Assembly (NCBI GenBank): GCA_029532625.1
Contig: JARFXM010000011.1
Coordinates: 620,001-684,000 of the forward strand
Reading direction: 5' to 3'
Source of the DNA: Lomentospora prolificans
Taxonomy: Eukaryota > Ascomycota > Sordariomycetes > Microascales > Microascaceae
DNA: 64,000 nt
Shown here in pieces: positions 45,390 to 56,700 of the stretch. A program made the position numbers and the translations under genes. Every line of letters begins with the position of its first letter. Within the stretch, counting starts at the first letter, position 1. The notes under the pieces are model-generated. The model did no database searches and had not been told where the DNA came from. It saw only the letters and a program-made list of their open reading frames with translations.

Positions 45390-46559
45390 ATGTCTCGGCC
45401 GACTACTACCTACCCGACGGTGACAAGCGTCATGCGCGAACCCGACTTCACCTTCTATTTCAGCTCGTCAACCTACGCCGTTCAACCGCTTACCACAGTC
45501 TTCACCGCCTCGGCAGGATGCGATTACCCGTTTCCGTCCTTGTTGTCGGGACCATCGTCTTGCGTACCTGACAACTGGGAGTACGCCGGAGTTGCGCCTC
45601 TTGGTTACTACTCTCCCGGAATTTGCCCCGCAGGTTATACGATCGGATGTGATGTGTGGACTAGCCTGAGGATATCGTATTATGAGATGTCGGGCGTGTC
45701 AACATATCTGCCCAGTGACGGGGAGACTGCAAAACTCTGCGTACCAAGGTGAGACTGGGTCAAGAAAGTTGCAAATTTGTAAATGAGATTGCCTCTAATA
45801 CACAATTTGGCCTCGGGTAGTGGATTCGAATGCGAGTCAGATATCAATTACGCAATGTCATCGTCCGCGGAAGCCACCCGATGGGTCCCTGCTCTGCAAA
45901 TTCGATGGCAAGAAAGCGATCTCATATACCTCGAGACGCATCCGCTTTCCCCCGGCGTAGTACCCGAGATACCAGAAACTATAACTACAGGGCCGGGGCC
46001 TACTGACACAAGGACTATACTTCCCAACTCAGATGAAGGGCTTTCCAAAGGAGCTGTGGCCGGAATATCGATCGGCGCGCTCGTCGGCGCGCTTCTGATC
46101 GTCGGTGCTGCATTTCTCCTCTGGCGAAGGCGAAAGAAGCCATCGCCTGGTTCGTCAGAAGCAACGGCAGCAGCCAGCGCCCCATTCATGCAAGGTCCTC
46201 AAATGTACGGCCAGATGCAAGTTCCCCAGCAGCCTTATTACCAGATGGCGGCACCGGCTCAACAGACGTATCCGAACGTTTCACCCGGCCAGAAGCACCT
46301 GTCGCACATGAGCGACTACTCGTCCACCCTGCCGAGCGCGTACTACCCGCCACAGATGGCTTATCTCCCACCCGGCGTACCCCCGACATTGACACCGGCA
46401 AGTTCCACGTCTCCGTCGAACGCGACGCCGCAGGCGGCTTCCGCGGTAGCCGAAGTCCCGGCAACACAACCTGCCGCTGAACCTACGGGATTGTCCAGTG
46501 TACCGTTTCCCAGAGACAATCAACACATACCGGACTGGGTGAGCCACGGAGGGAGATGA
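45390..46559 (+). CDS. single-pass membrane protein with Cys-containing ectodomain and Pro/Gln-rich tail
   Basis: Exons 45390-45748 and 45821-46559 encode about 365 aa. I chose the Met of MSRPTTTYPTVTSV because it starts immediately before the conserved-looking ectodomain; the frame is open to an upstream Met at 45261. The ectodomain (1-200) has Cys residues in pairs (GCDYPFP, SSCVPD, GICPAGYTIGCD, KLCVP, FECES) and many Tyr, Ser and Thr. One transmembrane helix, VAGISIGALVGALLIVGAAF, is followed by RRRKK. The cytoplasmic tail of about 120 residues is rich in Pro, Gln, Ala and Tyr. This layout is common among fungal surface proteins of unknown function and resembles WSC/mid-type sensors, though no WSC motif is present and no clear signal peptide is seen. 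Confidence 0.78.
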
Positions 46560-47378
46560 GCAAGATGTCATAAAGGCGAATGGTGGAAGGCGAAATGTTA
46601 GAGGATATACCCAATATGCATGCTGGCGGTGGAAGTGGCGGACTGATAAAATCCCACACTATGGCACGTGCTCTTAGATGAGAACGTCTTGATGCCCAAG
46701 GCCGTGAGAAGCCATAGATATGCTTGAAAGTGAGTTCAATCGGCCCTAGAAAAGACAGGGTTTGAAAGAAGCGATCTGCACCCGTAAAGCAAGCTCGAGG
46801 AGATAGCAACCACAGCTTGATATAGTACCAGCTTCCAAATCAAGCTTTCAGGTCCATTCATCCTTCATCGCGTCCGCGAGACGCTGGATCTCCTTTTCTT
46901 CGACAGTCATTCGCAGACGGCCAACATTATTGATCGCTGTTGCTTATGCCTCCCATTGCTTCACCAAGAGCGCTTGACATCATCGGATGGGGTTGCGGAC
47001 ACTCAGGGCGTGAATACTCCTGCCATGATCTTCCGAGGTGCTTAGTACACGCCTCAGTCTCCAAAAATGGCAATACGGAGCGCTCAGCTTGCAAAAGTCC
47101 GGGCGACCTTCACGTATTCAAGCGTCAACCGACGTCATATCCCTCTAATTGGCCAGCTTGAGGAGGTGATCGCGCGGATCTCTTCTGCTCTGCACAACCG
47201 TTTCGTGGAGAGAACTATATTTGGTGACGAAAACACTGTTGGTCCCCCGCCCGCATACAACGTAGAAATATCAATTCACTTGGTCCAGGTAATCTCGAGC
47301 AATGTCCCTTCTTTTCTTCAGTAAACCCTACCAGATCTAGTCTCAATTCGCCATCTTGAGTACCTCTGCCTGTGAATC
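46560..47378. other. intergenic
   Basis: About 820 bases. A plus frame at 47067-47324 (MAIRSAQLAKVRATF...) has no recognised domain; I do not call it. Confidence 0.4.
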
Positions 47379-48684
47379 GCGCTGGTCTGCAACGCCGTCG
47401 GAGACAGCAATACCGACATCGCCGGAATTGGAGTGAGCGCCCCCCAAATAATATCACGTCACGAGAAGAGGTGGAACTAGATCCCGATTGCCATTTCCTT
47501 CGCAACTCATGCAGGTCTATCCATCTTCCTATCCGTCTATGCACTTTTTCTAGATACCACAGCAAGGTCTCTCGTTGAAAGAAATAATCGCATTGAGGAG
47601 CTTCGGTATACCGTCGACAAGATTTTGTCTTTTATCAGCGATGTGCAAACGATCAGCCGTACGAACCGTTGCCTTCTTGAGTACTTACAATCCTACGCGA
47701 CTGTGCCAAATACTGATCTTTATACAGGAATTGCTCTCCTGATTGTTGCCATCGTTCAGCGCAATAACCTCAGTCGCTACCACTACCACATCATATATGG
47801 CGTTGCAAGCTTCACGGGGTATTGTTGAAAAACCTCAATCCACACGGTTACTTGGAACAGGGTTAACAATATCCGACGAAGGGGTTTCCATATGCGCTGC
47901 CCTAGTCAACCACCTGAAGACGAGATTAGAAGGCCTCAAGACCCGTTGCATCGCTACTGTCGTGTTTGCCCGTCTCATGCTGGTTTTCTCCATCTTCTTC
48001 GTGCGCGCCCTGTCAGAATGGGATGATAATGTCCATAGCCGCTGCTACCGTTCAAACGGTATCGCCACGCCGGATGCGAGACACCCAAACGGAGATACCG
48101 TCTACGGCGGCATAACGCTTACCTACATGTACACACTATTGGGGTCTTGTGCCATCATCACTTTAGAGGACATTAAAGGCCAGAGTATAGCTGAGCGATT
48201 AAAAGCGTACGGTGGCAGCAAGGCGAGAGAGCTTGTCGTCCGCCTCGCTGTTCGTATCGCGCTTGGGCTCAGCAAATCCGGCGTAGTATTCATCGCCTGT
48301 CTCCAGTATCCCCGACATCTCTACATGTTCATTGTCCTCCGAAATAGCAACATGAAACTACTCACTGGAGCCTCAGAGAATACATTTGGGTTTGGACAAG
48401 TGGTCGCCCTCATCATCCTGTGTCCGACTCTCCTTCAATGCAGCATCCGGTGAGCCGCGCTCGTAGTATTCAGAAGGCCTTCACTCCATCCTAACTAGCG
48501 CTGCGATAGATTACTACAGTTATGTCAAGAGAAAAAAGAGTCGTACACTCCTGCCCTCTACAAACATGAAGTCCAAAATAGAACAGAGCCTCACGGCTAT
48601 CACCCTCTTACTACTGCACCGCCGAGCTTCAAGCAGGGACTATCTGGTAATCACGGTAGTAAGAATTCATGCATCGAAGCTTAA
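47379..48684 (+). pseudogene. multi-pass membrane protein of unknown function, frame broken
   Basis: Family-like pieces can be strung together. CNAVGDSNTDIAGIG (about 47388-47435) joins through a 48-bp GTGAGC...CTAG intron to IPIAISFATHAGLSIFLSVY, and on through TM-like and charged segments to TGIALLIVAIVQRNN and IIYGVASFTG (to about 47817). A second piece, in another frame from about 47885, reads KTRCIATVVFARLMLVFSIFFV to VVALIILCPTLLQC and an open tail to 48453 or, after a further intron, 48684. The pattern resembles an uncharacterised fungal multi-pass protein family. A TGA sits seven codons before CNAVG, and the best intron between the two pieces (47818-47880) leaves the frame one base out. 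Either the gene is decayed or my model is wrong. Confidence 0.45.
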
Positions 48685-48741
48685 ATAACCACTATTTAAG
48701 GGACCCTAAGAATTCGAATTGCATTACAAGATAGTATAGAC

Positions 48742-48774
48742 TTAACCCTAATTTGGGTTATGGTTAGGGTTAGT
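48742..48774. repeat. short telomere-like inverted motif
   Basis: TTAACCCTAA is followed after a few bases by GGGTTATGGTTAGGGTTAG, i.e. CCCTAA and TTAGGG units head to head. It is too short to be a telomere; it may be a repair scar or chance. Confidence 0.5.
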
Positions 48775-48971
48775 CGGCAACAGCTAGAAAGGCCTCGCGT
48801 TTTCGGTGCTTTGTGAGACTTTGTCCCCCACGCGCCGCCTGGTTTGCTGAGGCTTTTATGTTTTCTCTCGTCTCGGTAGACCGCCCTTTCGAACAGCTGC
48901 GACATCAAACTAGAATTCGTCGACTGCAGTTAGGTTCAAAATTCAATTTGATTAAATAGCCAACAATGCCT

Positions 48972-51900
48972 CTAATATATTCTTTGATAATGCGTCCACA
49001 TCAGAGACCGATCTTTCCAGTGGAGCCCTCTCACGCTCGCGGTGTTCCCTCGCTCGACTATATCACTTTGATCCCACACCTGTGGTTTCAACCGAGCCAG
49101 AAAAGGCGGCGGCCGTCCCCTAGAATTGCCAGTAGAATCTCGAAGTATTCCTTGTTGGAAACTGTTAAGATTGGGAGTAGTCACATTTATATGTCCATCG
49201 CAGCACACGCTATCGTGGAATCTACCACGCGGAGACTCAAGAAAATATCGAAGCGGAACCGCCGTAGGCACGCCATTCTTCCCTAGTTCGTGGAATGAAT
49301 CCAAATGGATACAGCAGGTGTCTTGAATGGCACTAGGCAGGGTATTAAAAATCCGTCGACAAGCCAAGACAGTATCCAGCACGTTTTCCTCGAGTTTCCC
49401 ATGGACTTCGCTCGTAATGTAATGAGCGAGGTATAAAGCGATTGGCATCCATGCCGGAACCAAATCTACCGATTCAAACGGAACCGGGAACACTCCTCCT
49501 GGAGCAAATAAGGAGTCGGTTTCAAGAGATATTCTGACCTCCTCGGTTGGCGAGACACCGTGGTGTAGGAGCAGGGCAACGAGATTCTCTCTGCGTCCGT
49601 GTGTGTCTCCCATAAATACGCTCAGGAGCAGACTCAGACCGTCGAAATTTTGCGAATACCCAATGATTTCATCGATATTCTTCTCTAAGAAACTGAATTG
49701 GCCGCAGACCACTGCTAGATGCGCCACTGAAGCGCTTCCTTGGCTATTATACCAGACGCCTCCGTCTACGCGTCGCATGCAGCCAAGTGACGGTGACCTT
49801 CGGAGCATCTCAAAGAATGGCTCTGAGATTTCTGGGGGGAAATCATTGTATGCCTTCTCATGGAGAAGACTCTTCAAAGTATAGGGGAGGTCACTGATTG
49901 TGGAGGCACTGAGATGCATGACCATATTATCGGCCACGAGTAGCCTGAAACAGTCTCTTTCGAATGTCGTGAGACTTCCGAAAGATTCTAGAAGCTCAAT
50001 CTTTCGGCAAGGCTCTTGCAGAAAGTCATACGCGCTGCGGTGCAGGAATCGGACGCCGATATGAGATTCTAAAGCTTTAGCAAAGAGCGGGCGGTATGTT
50101 CCTCCCGGCAGTGCCACTCTGCGGATATTCGGTGGACCGTCTCTAGGAATCCTCTTCCTAAAAATTGAATCAAAGACATGGCTTTCCGCGCGTGAGACTT
50201 AATATCATCCTGTGACCAGGTCAAAATATTCGACGAAAAGGGGAATCCTGGATCATGCAACCGGTCAAGGAATGCATATGCATGAACTGACGCCAACTCT
50301 TTGACCTGAAGAGCAAGAAAAAGCATCCTATTTCTCCGGCGCGAGTCAATTATGTTCGTGGTAGGTAAAAGGGTGCGGTACATGTCATTCAGTTCGAGTG
50401 GCACAGAATTGAGTTTCGCGTAAAGAACCCTGGCGTCATCTTCAAAGGCAACAGACTCTAGCAGAAGGCGAACAACAAGAAATGCCCAGAGAAACACACC
50501 GTCGGCTTTATCGACGATCTCCTGGACAAGATCCAAGTAGATGTCTTTTACATGACTGAAATTCAGATCTTTCTCGAACATGGCCCGACCGAACTGATAA
50601 ATGTCACATCTCGTCAGCTGGTGTAGTGAGACCACGATGTTGGGGGATCTCGAGAGTATCGTTATGCGCTCAGGATCCGGTCTTGCACTGGTGCATATCT
50701 TGACATTGCCATTCCGGGTCCATGAAATAAGGCTGTCGAGCAGTTCCCTGTGCGCCAGGAAATCGCCGCAGAATTCGTCAAGCCCATCAATGAAGAAACA
50801 AAATTTCCGCCTGCCGTCGGCGGTACATTTTACAAGACGGTTGAAAGCGTCAGCAAGGCTCGACTCGTGGAAAAGAGCGCCGGGTAGGGTTTCGCCGATC
50901 TTTCTTGCCGCGCAAACTATCTTCCATTGGGTGGGAAATACGCTGCATATCAAATCTGGGCATTGTCGGAGAACCTCAAAAAGGAGAAACCGGTAAAGAC
51001 TTTGGAGAGATGCCAGAGTGCCGTCCTTGGATCCTGCCCAAAAGTAAAAGCGCCCCATAATCAAGCCGCTCGGACTTGCCCACTCCTGGAGCTTCTCTTT
51101 CGCCAAGCCGTGCTGCCAAAGATATTTCATGACAGTAGATTTGCCGGAGCCTGCTTTTCCGGATAGATGAAAAATGTTATTCCCATATGCTAGCCACCAT
51201 AGTAGGAGGGACCGAACATAGCCACGATGAGCTTCGTCGTTTGTTGTATCCCGCCTCCATGGCCGACTAGCGAGCACATCTTGGGGGTCGAGGTCGAAAT
51301 GTTGGGGTAGAGGTTGTGTACGGACATCGTCGTTTTCATGTCCGGCGTTGAGTTGAGTCACGGATGCACCCACCTCAAGCAGCCAGCTGAAAGTGCCCCC
51401 TACAGGCTCTACTATGCTCTCCTCACGGGAGAAAACGGAAGAACACAACAACTCCCTTAGGATGCAATGTTGAGCCTGAACTTCTATGTAGCTGCTCTGA
51501 AGCTCGTTGATGAGTGCACAGAGTCGGGCAAACTGATCGAGTTCCGGTGGGTCGAATGGGGACGCAGCGGTGTTACCAGTAATAGCTGACGCCGATGTGA
51601 TATCAGCCATATCTCCAGATATACGCACTATACCTTCCTGTCGCGAGCTCAGTGCGTCTAAGATGTGCGAGAGTCTTTCATGCAGCTCATCAAAACGTCC
51701 CGTCGTTTCTAGGCGGCAAGTTTGCGCTTCCACCTTCAACTCTTCAATTTTGTATAGCAACGCACATTGTTGATCTCTGCGAAGGACGCATGGGTTAGTC
51801 CGCTCTGAATATTCAAGTGCCAACCCTTCGGCTTACTTCAGAATCAAGTTCAGTCGAAGGATAATTTGTGATCTATAAAGCGTAAGATCTGCCAGCAGCT

Positions 51901-52273
51901 TTTTAACCTCGCTCTCAGACCTCATACTTTTCCACTTTGTTTTGAAACTCTGCCACAGCACATTCCCTTCCTTCCTACGAACGTCATCGAGCAGGTCCAT
52001 GAGCTTTTGGGAAATGAGGACACAATCGTCCGCGACGAATCCTAGCTGTTGGAGGTGGCGTGAGACGCCACGTTCTGTTCGATCAAGGTGGAGACCAAGT
52101 GATGCATTTTGAAGGTCAGTGATGACGGTGTATATATGCGCATTCTCAGTTGTGGTTCCGCTTGCCGACTGGTACACGTCGCGCGTGCCGCTGAGGAGAT
52201 TCCAGGAGAAGTCGATAAATGTAAGGATACTTGCAGCCAGGCCAATCGCCGAAACGCCATCCATAGTGGGCAA
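48972..52273 (-). CDS. NACHT-domain STAND protein with a frame break
   Basis: Exon 52273-51837 joins exon 2 starting at 51776 through a 60-bp intron (KDQQCALL restored). The N-domain (MDGVSAIGLAASILTFIDFS) is the helical domain common on fungal NACHT proteins. The NTPase has Walker A GKAGSGKST (about 352-360) and Walker B FCFFIDGLDEF (about 471-481); CTSARPDP is the sensor-like segment. This frame stops at 50069 after FLGRGFLE and an unlikely tail. The continuing family sequence, from about 50150 to 48972 (ALESHIGVRFLHRSAYDFLQEP and about 340 further residues), lies in a second frame overlapping the first. I found no GT/AG intron with the right phase, so a one-base frameshift near 50120-50170 or an atypical intron is needed. 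No ankyrin, WD or TPR array is obvious at the C-terminus. Confidence 0.8.
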
Positions 52274-52626
52274 AGATATGATACGGTGAACGTAGATAGA
52301 TCGAAGCGACAGAGGTGAGATTTCAGTTCAAACGCAGATTTACCCCGCACTAATCAGGGATCTGAGGAAAAAGCCATTTCGAGAATATGCAGGTTGGTGA
52401 GGCTGAGAATTGTATTGGATGTCAAACGCTCAGCCAGCCGGAGATGTCGCCGTCTCCGCAGTCGTTGATCTGCCGCCGCTGCAGATCGGACGGGGCAACT
52501 TACTTGAATGCCTGTCTTCTCAATCTGAAACATAAAATCTATATTAACCTCGCCATTCCTCGCTCATTATTTCCTGTCTCTTGTCTCATTTCCAACTTCA
52601 CACCTTCCTTAGAACAACCACCAAGC
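52274..52626. other. intergenic
   Basis: About 350 bases between divergent genes, holding the promoter of the NACHT gene. Nothing else is recognised. Confidence 0.45.
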
Positions 52627-53598
52627 ATGATAATAACGACTGAATTTCCTCGCCTTCCCCCCTCCGGCACCAAGGTCATTATCGTTGGTCTGGCTTCGGT
52701 GGCCTCGCTGCTGCCATCGAATCCGACCGTCAAGGCCATGAAGTCGTTATCTTCGACAAAGTGAAGAGCATCGACGAAGTAACAGTATCCGACGATATCA
52801 TTATCTTTGACCGAATGACTTCTGAAACTTCCTGCGGGGACCGGGCGCTATCGAAGACAGGGAGAGAATCATGCTGACGACGGATCACGCGGACCTACAC
52901 CAGCGACAGGGCAAGTTTGTGACAGGCCAATCATTCGAAAACGAGAAATCTTGGGGACCTCGGGTAAATGAGTACCGCGGGCAACCTCACAGGATTATCT
53001 GGAACCATTCGGTCTCTCGGGAATTGATATACGGTTGGGCGTGAGGATGATGGATTATTTTGAGACGGATGAAAAGCCTACCGTTGACCTGGTGATCGTG
53101 GCCGAGGGCGTGCGATCGCGTGGGAGGAAGGTTGTTTTTGGGTTTGACGACAATTCCAGGCCATCTGGATATGCCGTGTATCGCGCCTGGTTTGATATCC
53201 AGGGCGCTAGTCAATCCATGGAGGATGGTGTTGTCCTGGAGTCTTGCCTCAATATGGCCGGCAAGTGAGACGTTTGTCTCGCCTTGCGCGCCTACGAGAA
53301 GCCCAAATACGGAAGAGTCCACACCACCCAGGCCATGGGGCCGTAGTCTAGAAACAGGTGTACCGCGATGACTGGGACGAGATTTAGAAGAACGCCGAGG
53401 GCTTGCACTTCGACCGCGAGGAGTGACTCCTCAACCTCGATCCTGAAAAGGACGCCTACGCTCGGTACCCTGAAGTTGCAAAGGAGCTGACCAGCCCGAA
53501 AGAGAGTTCCAACGATGGACCTACTACCCAGAAGCTCGTGTGGTTGCGGCTTCCGCTTAGGCGTCATCCTTCGGGGTTCAAGGTAATGTACGTATAAG
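52627..53598 (+). pseudogene. FAD-dependent aromatic hydroxylase (salicylate/3-hydroxybenzoate hydroxylase type), broken
   Basis: The start MIITTEFPRLPPSGTKVIIVG leads into the FAD-binding GxGxxG region, but a missing base after IVG moves the rest of the motif (SGFGGLAAAIESDRQGHEVV) into another frame. Later pieces, VTVSDDIIIF, FVTGQSFENEKSWGPRVNE, GIDIRLGVRMMDYFETDE, DLVIVAEGVRSRGRKVV, GYAVYRAWF, ASQSMEDGVVLESCL, LRAYEKPKYGR and LLNLDPEKDAYARYPEVAKEL, lie in changing frames with stops. The segment between RAWFD and QGASQSMED lacks about 90 residues expected in this family. It is therefore a heavily damaged monooxygenase gene. Its position beside gentisate dioxygenase suggests that it once made gentisate from 3-hydroxybenzoate or salicylate. 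Confidence 0.88.
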
Positions 53599-53662
53599 CC
53601 TAGTGGGCGAGCCAGAATGGGGGGGGGCCGGGATATATTCCTACTTATGCTTCCACTTTCAC

Positions 53663-53680
53663 TTTTTTTTTTTTTTTTTT
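53663..53680. repeat. 18-nt poly-T tract
   Basis: An uninterrupted T run between the pseudogene and the end of the dioxygenase gene, preceded by a nine-G run near 53620. Confidence 0.9.
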
Positions 53681-53792
53681 GCGCACTACTGGTTCCGCGG
53701 ATGGGGAGATGTTGCTTAAATAAAGAATATGAATCAATGTGTATGTACTAGGTCATCATCGCTATCATTATTGTACCAAATTGAACATCATT

Positions 53793-54970
53793 TTACACAG
53801 ACTCAGGCTTGTTGAGTCCAAGGTTGGCAAGAAGCGGTCTGTCGTGCACTAGCACAAGGTACGCGGGGCTAGTTCCTTTGTTGACGTGCGTGACCTTGGA
53901 GTAGGCGGGTATGGCAAAAGTATCGCGCGCCGTCCACTCGATAACCTTCTTAGGGCCGTTAGGAGGGTCGATGATGGTGAGACCGTCTCCGGTATAGCAG
54001 TGGACGAGGAAGGAGGCAATATCCTGGGTCTCCTTGGTGATTTGGCCGCCGTCGATGCGCTCGGCTTGGACGCCGAGTGTAGTGGAGAGGGGCTGGTCAC
54101 CCTTGGTGGTGTAGTGGTAGATGGCGTGAGGGCCCTGTTGGGCGTTGAGGAACTCCTCGACATTCTCCCAGGGGTGGCTCCATTCGCAGGGCGTACAGAG
54201 ACTGTCGCTATCCGTTAGCATGATGCCGTTTAAGTGAGAGAGCCATCGAAACTTACGTGCTAGGGTACCTGCTCTCCTCATAGCCCTCAGCAATGTGCAC
54301 ACGAGCGAACCTGAAGAGAGGAAGGTTGAGGGCGTCGAGCCAAATGACAGGCTTATCGCTCTCGTTGCCGTGGTCATGCCAGTGCCAAGTGGGGGTGACG
54401 ATGACATCACCCCTCTTCAGGGGAATCTTCTTACCCTCTACGGCGGTGAAACCCTCGCCGTCGATGATGAACCGGATGGCAAAGGCAATATGGCGGTGAG
54501 CCGGGGCAGTTTCGCCAGGGTTGACGAGCTGGAGACCACCATATATGGTATCCGTCGTATAGGGAGATTCTAAGTACCTCGTGGTTAGTGCACTATTCCA
54601 CGCCAGTCCGCATCGGGAAGCGCTTAGACTTACCCATCTTGGGGTTGACGAGCATGAGAACTCTCCTCTCCGCAGCCTCGGCAGGGACAGTGCGGCCGGC
54701 CTCAAGGAGGTAGGGCAACGTCTCCTGGTACTTCCAGATGTGAGGGGAGGCCACGGGGTTGGGAGTAGGAGGCACCATAGCATCCATCTTGAGCCAGAGA
54801 GGCTCGAGATGCTGTTGCGCGAGGACTTCACTATCCATCCCTGTTTCGTTTGCCTTGGCTTCTCTGGTGGTCTCATCGTTGATCTTCTTGACGACAGGCA
54901 CGGTATGGCCATCTGTACCGTTGGCGACGTGCCCGGTGACGCCGTTCGTCTCGACGCCGTTTGTAGTCAT
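53793..54970 (-). CDS. gentisate 1,2-dioxygenase
   Basis: Exons 54970-54634, 54569-54257 and 54201-53793 encode about 352 aa, the normal length for this bicupin enzyme. Junctions restore NPKMESPYTTDTIYGG and RYPSTLCTPCEW. The N-terminus is low complexity (TNGVETNGVTGHVANGTDGH). The first cupin carries the iron ligand pattern APAHRHIAFAIRF and later WHWHDHGNE. The second cupin includes HCYTGDGLTIID and AIPAYSKVTHVN. The enzyme opens the ring of gentisate (2,5-dihydroxybenzoate) with O2 and Fe2+ to give maleylpyruvate. It is divergent from the fumarylpyruvate hydrolase gene over a shared 750-bp promoter, and the two are functionally consecutive apart from the isomerase step. Confidence 0.93.
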
Positions 54971-55722
54971 GGTGAATGATTCTTTTGACTTTTGGTGCCT
55001 CTAAGATTTCTTTGGGAGCTTGATAATTATGTTTTATTTCGATGCGAAGATGATGGCGTGCTTTTTGAATGCAGGGGGATCTTTGTGCGTTGCTTTTCTG
55101 CGTGCGTAGGATCGTGGTTGGTTCAGTTCAAGCCCGCGAATCTCTGGGGCCCCGGATATTCTATACTGGCCCGCGGCAATCTGGGTGGAACGGCCATTGC
55201 TGTGGATCTTAGGCGGCTTCGCTCTTCACAGTGGGGGAGCGAGATCCGATAGTGGCCCCTCACTTGTCGATGGAAGGCCTCTCGTTCGCTACTTTGACTG
55301 TGGCGTGGTGGGACATAGATGGGGAAGCATGGTGCCCGTATCTCTGGTGTTCCGGATTCCGCTCCTGCCTGTTCGGAACGGGCTCGGAACACCGCAAAAG
55401 GAGCCCTTCTCGGAACAAAAAGGTGAAATTTACTCAGCTAGCGCGGATCCTCTTTCCGCTAACCACGGATATCGGGGAATAAGGCGGGCAGCCAACCATG
55501 AGCCAGGACAAATAATCTATATCTTGAATCGCGATTTGTTGGATGGGCCCATTTCTCTATTCTGCTGCCACTGTTTTATTCGGAAGAGTCCCGTACGACT
55601 TATACGCGCTCCCCTTGCACAATACACCTGATTTTCCCAGACCTCGTACCACATTTCATTCATTGCCTTAGCTGCTGTTACCCATTTTCCATTCATAGAC
55701 ACATTCACACCCCAATTTCACA
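54971..55722. promoter_or_regulatory. divergent promoter of gentisate dioxygenase and fumarylpyruvate hydrolase
   Basis: This is the only non-coding DNA between the two start codons, so it must hold both promoters. CGG-containing elements recur: CGGATATT near 55154, CGGATATCGG near 55469, TCCGAT near 55246, and an inverted CGG-N3-CCG (CGGATTCCG) at 55353-55361. Zn2Cys6 factors typically bind CGG half-sites, and such a factor is encoded 3 kb away. Confidence 0.55.
55353..55361. promoter_or_regulatory. candidate Zn2Cys6 site CGG-N3-CCG
   Basis: CGGATTCCG is a nearly palindromic everted/inverted CGG pair inside the divergent promoter. A nine-base motif of this kind can occur by chance. Confidence 0.3.
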
Positions 55723-56700
55723 ATGGCTTGGTCCCGTCTTATCAGGTTTGTCGATGACAACGGCAAGGAGACCTTTGGAGAGCCCTGTATCGACAAGTAT
55801 GATCAGCTCAACGAGCTCCTCGAGAAGGGAGAGCTGTACGCTGTCGAGTACTCTGGCCAGGATCCCACCACTGCCACTCAGCAGGGTGCCAAGGTCCACG
55901 TCAAGGAGCTCAAGGATATCTTGAAGCCCACTGACGTCCCCATCGTTAAGTGCATCGGCCTTAACTACATCAAGCACAGTAAGTGACCTCACCCGCTGCC
56001 TCATTCTGCACAGCCACACGGACATTCGCCACCATACCCTTATCGCTTCCATATTGTTAGCAGCTATATTAAGAAAATTCTTCAAATAGTCCAGGAGGGT
56101 GGTAGGAAGCCTCCCCCGTACCCTTCCGTCTTCATCAAGCCCTCGGCCTCCGTTGCCGGTTTCAAGGAGGACATTCCCATTCCAAAGATCGCCCAAGACG
56201 GCACCATCGACTACGAGGGTGAGCTTGCGGTCGTCATCGGCAAGACCGGCAAGGACATCCCCAAGGAGAACGCCCTCGACTATGTCCTCGGCTACCTCGC
56301 CTCCAACGATGTCTCCGCTCGTGCCTGGCAGCGGGACCCCGCCAAGGCCGGCGGTGTTCCCCAGTGGTGCTTCTCCAAGGGCTTTGACAAGTTCGCCCCC
56401 CTCTCTCCCATGATTGTCTCCCCTGCCCTTGTTGGTGACGCCAGCGATCTCCACCTCCAGACTTTCGTCAACGGCGAGGAGAGGCAGAACACCAGCACCG
56501 GAGACCTTCTCTTCGGTGTCAAGGAGATTGTCAGCTTCGTTTCCCAGGGTACCACGCTCCAGGCTGGTACCATCATTCTCACCGGTACTCCCTCCGGTGT
56601 TGCAATGGGCATGAAGGAACCCAAGTACCTCAACGACGGTGATGTTGTCGAGGTCAGAATAAGCGAGCTCGGCAGTACCAAGAACAAGATGGCGTTTTAA
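55723..56700 (+). CDS. fumarylpyruvate hydrolase (FAH family)
   Basis: Exons 55723-55978 and 56090-56700 encode about 288 aa. The 111-bp intron is longer than its neighbours but ends cleanly in AAATAG and rebuilds NYIKHIQEGGRKPPPYPSVF. Family motifs are GLNYIKH, PSVFIKPS, the metal-binding IDYEGELAVVIG, GYLASNDVSARAWQ and ILTGTPSGVAMG. FAH-family enzymes split beta-diketones; next to gentisate dioxygenase the likely reaction is fumarylpyruvate to fumarate plus pyruvate, feeding the TCA cycle. The substrate assignment rests on context, since acylpyruvase and fumarylacetoacetate-type relatives look alike. Confidence 0.92.

Noticed and set aside
47067..47324. 85-codon frame starting MAIRSAQLAK
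   Set aside because: No recognised domain and no in-phase link to the membrane-gene fragments downstream.
55185..55631. 148-codon frame inside the divergent promoter
   Set aside because: It lies wholly between two well-supported start codons, and its translation has no motif.
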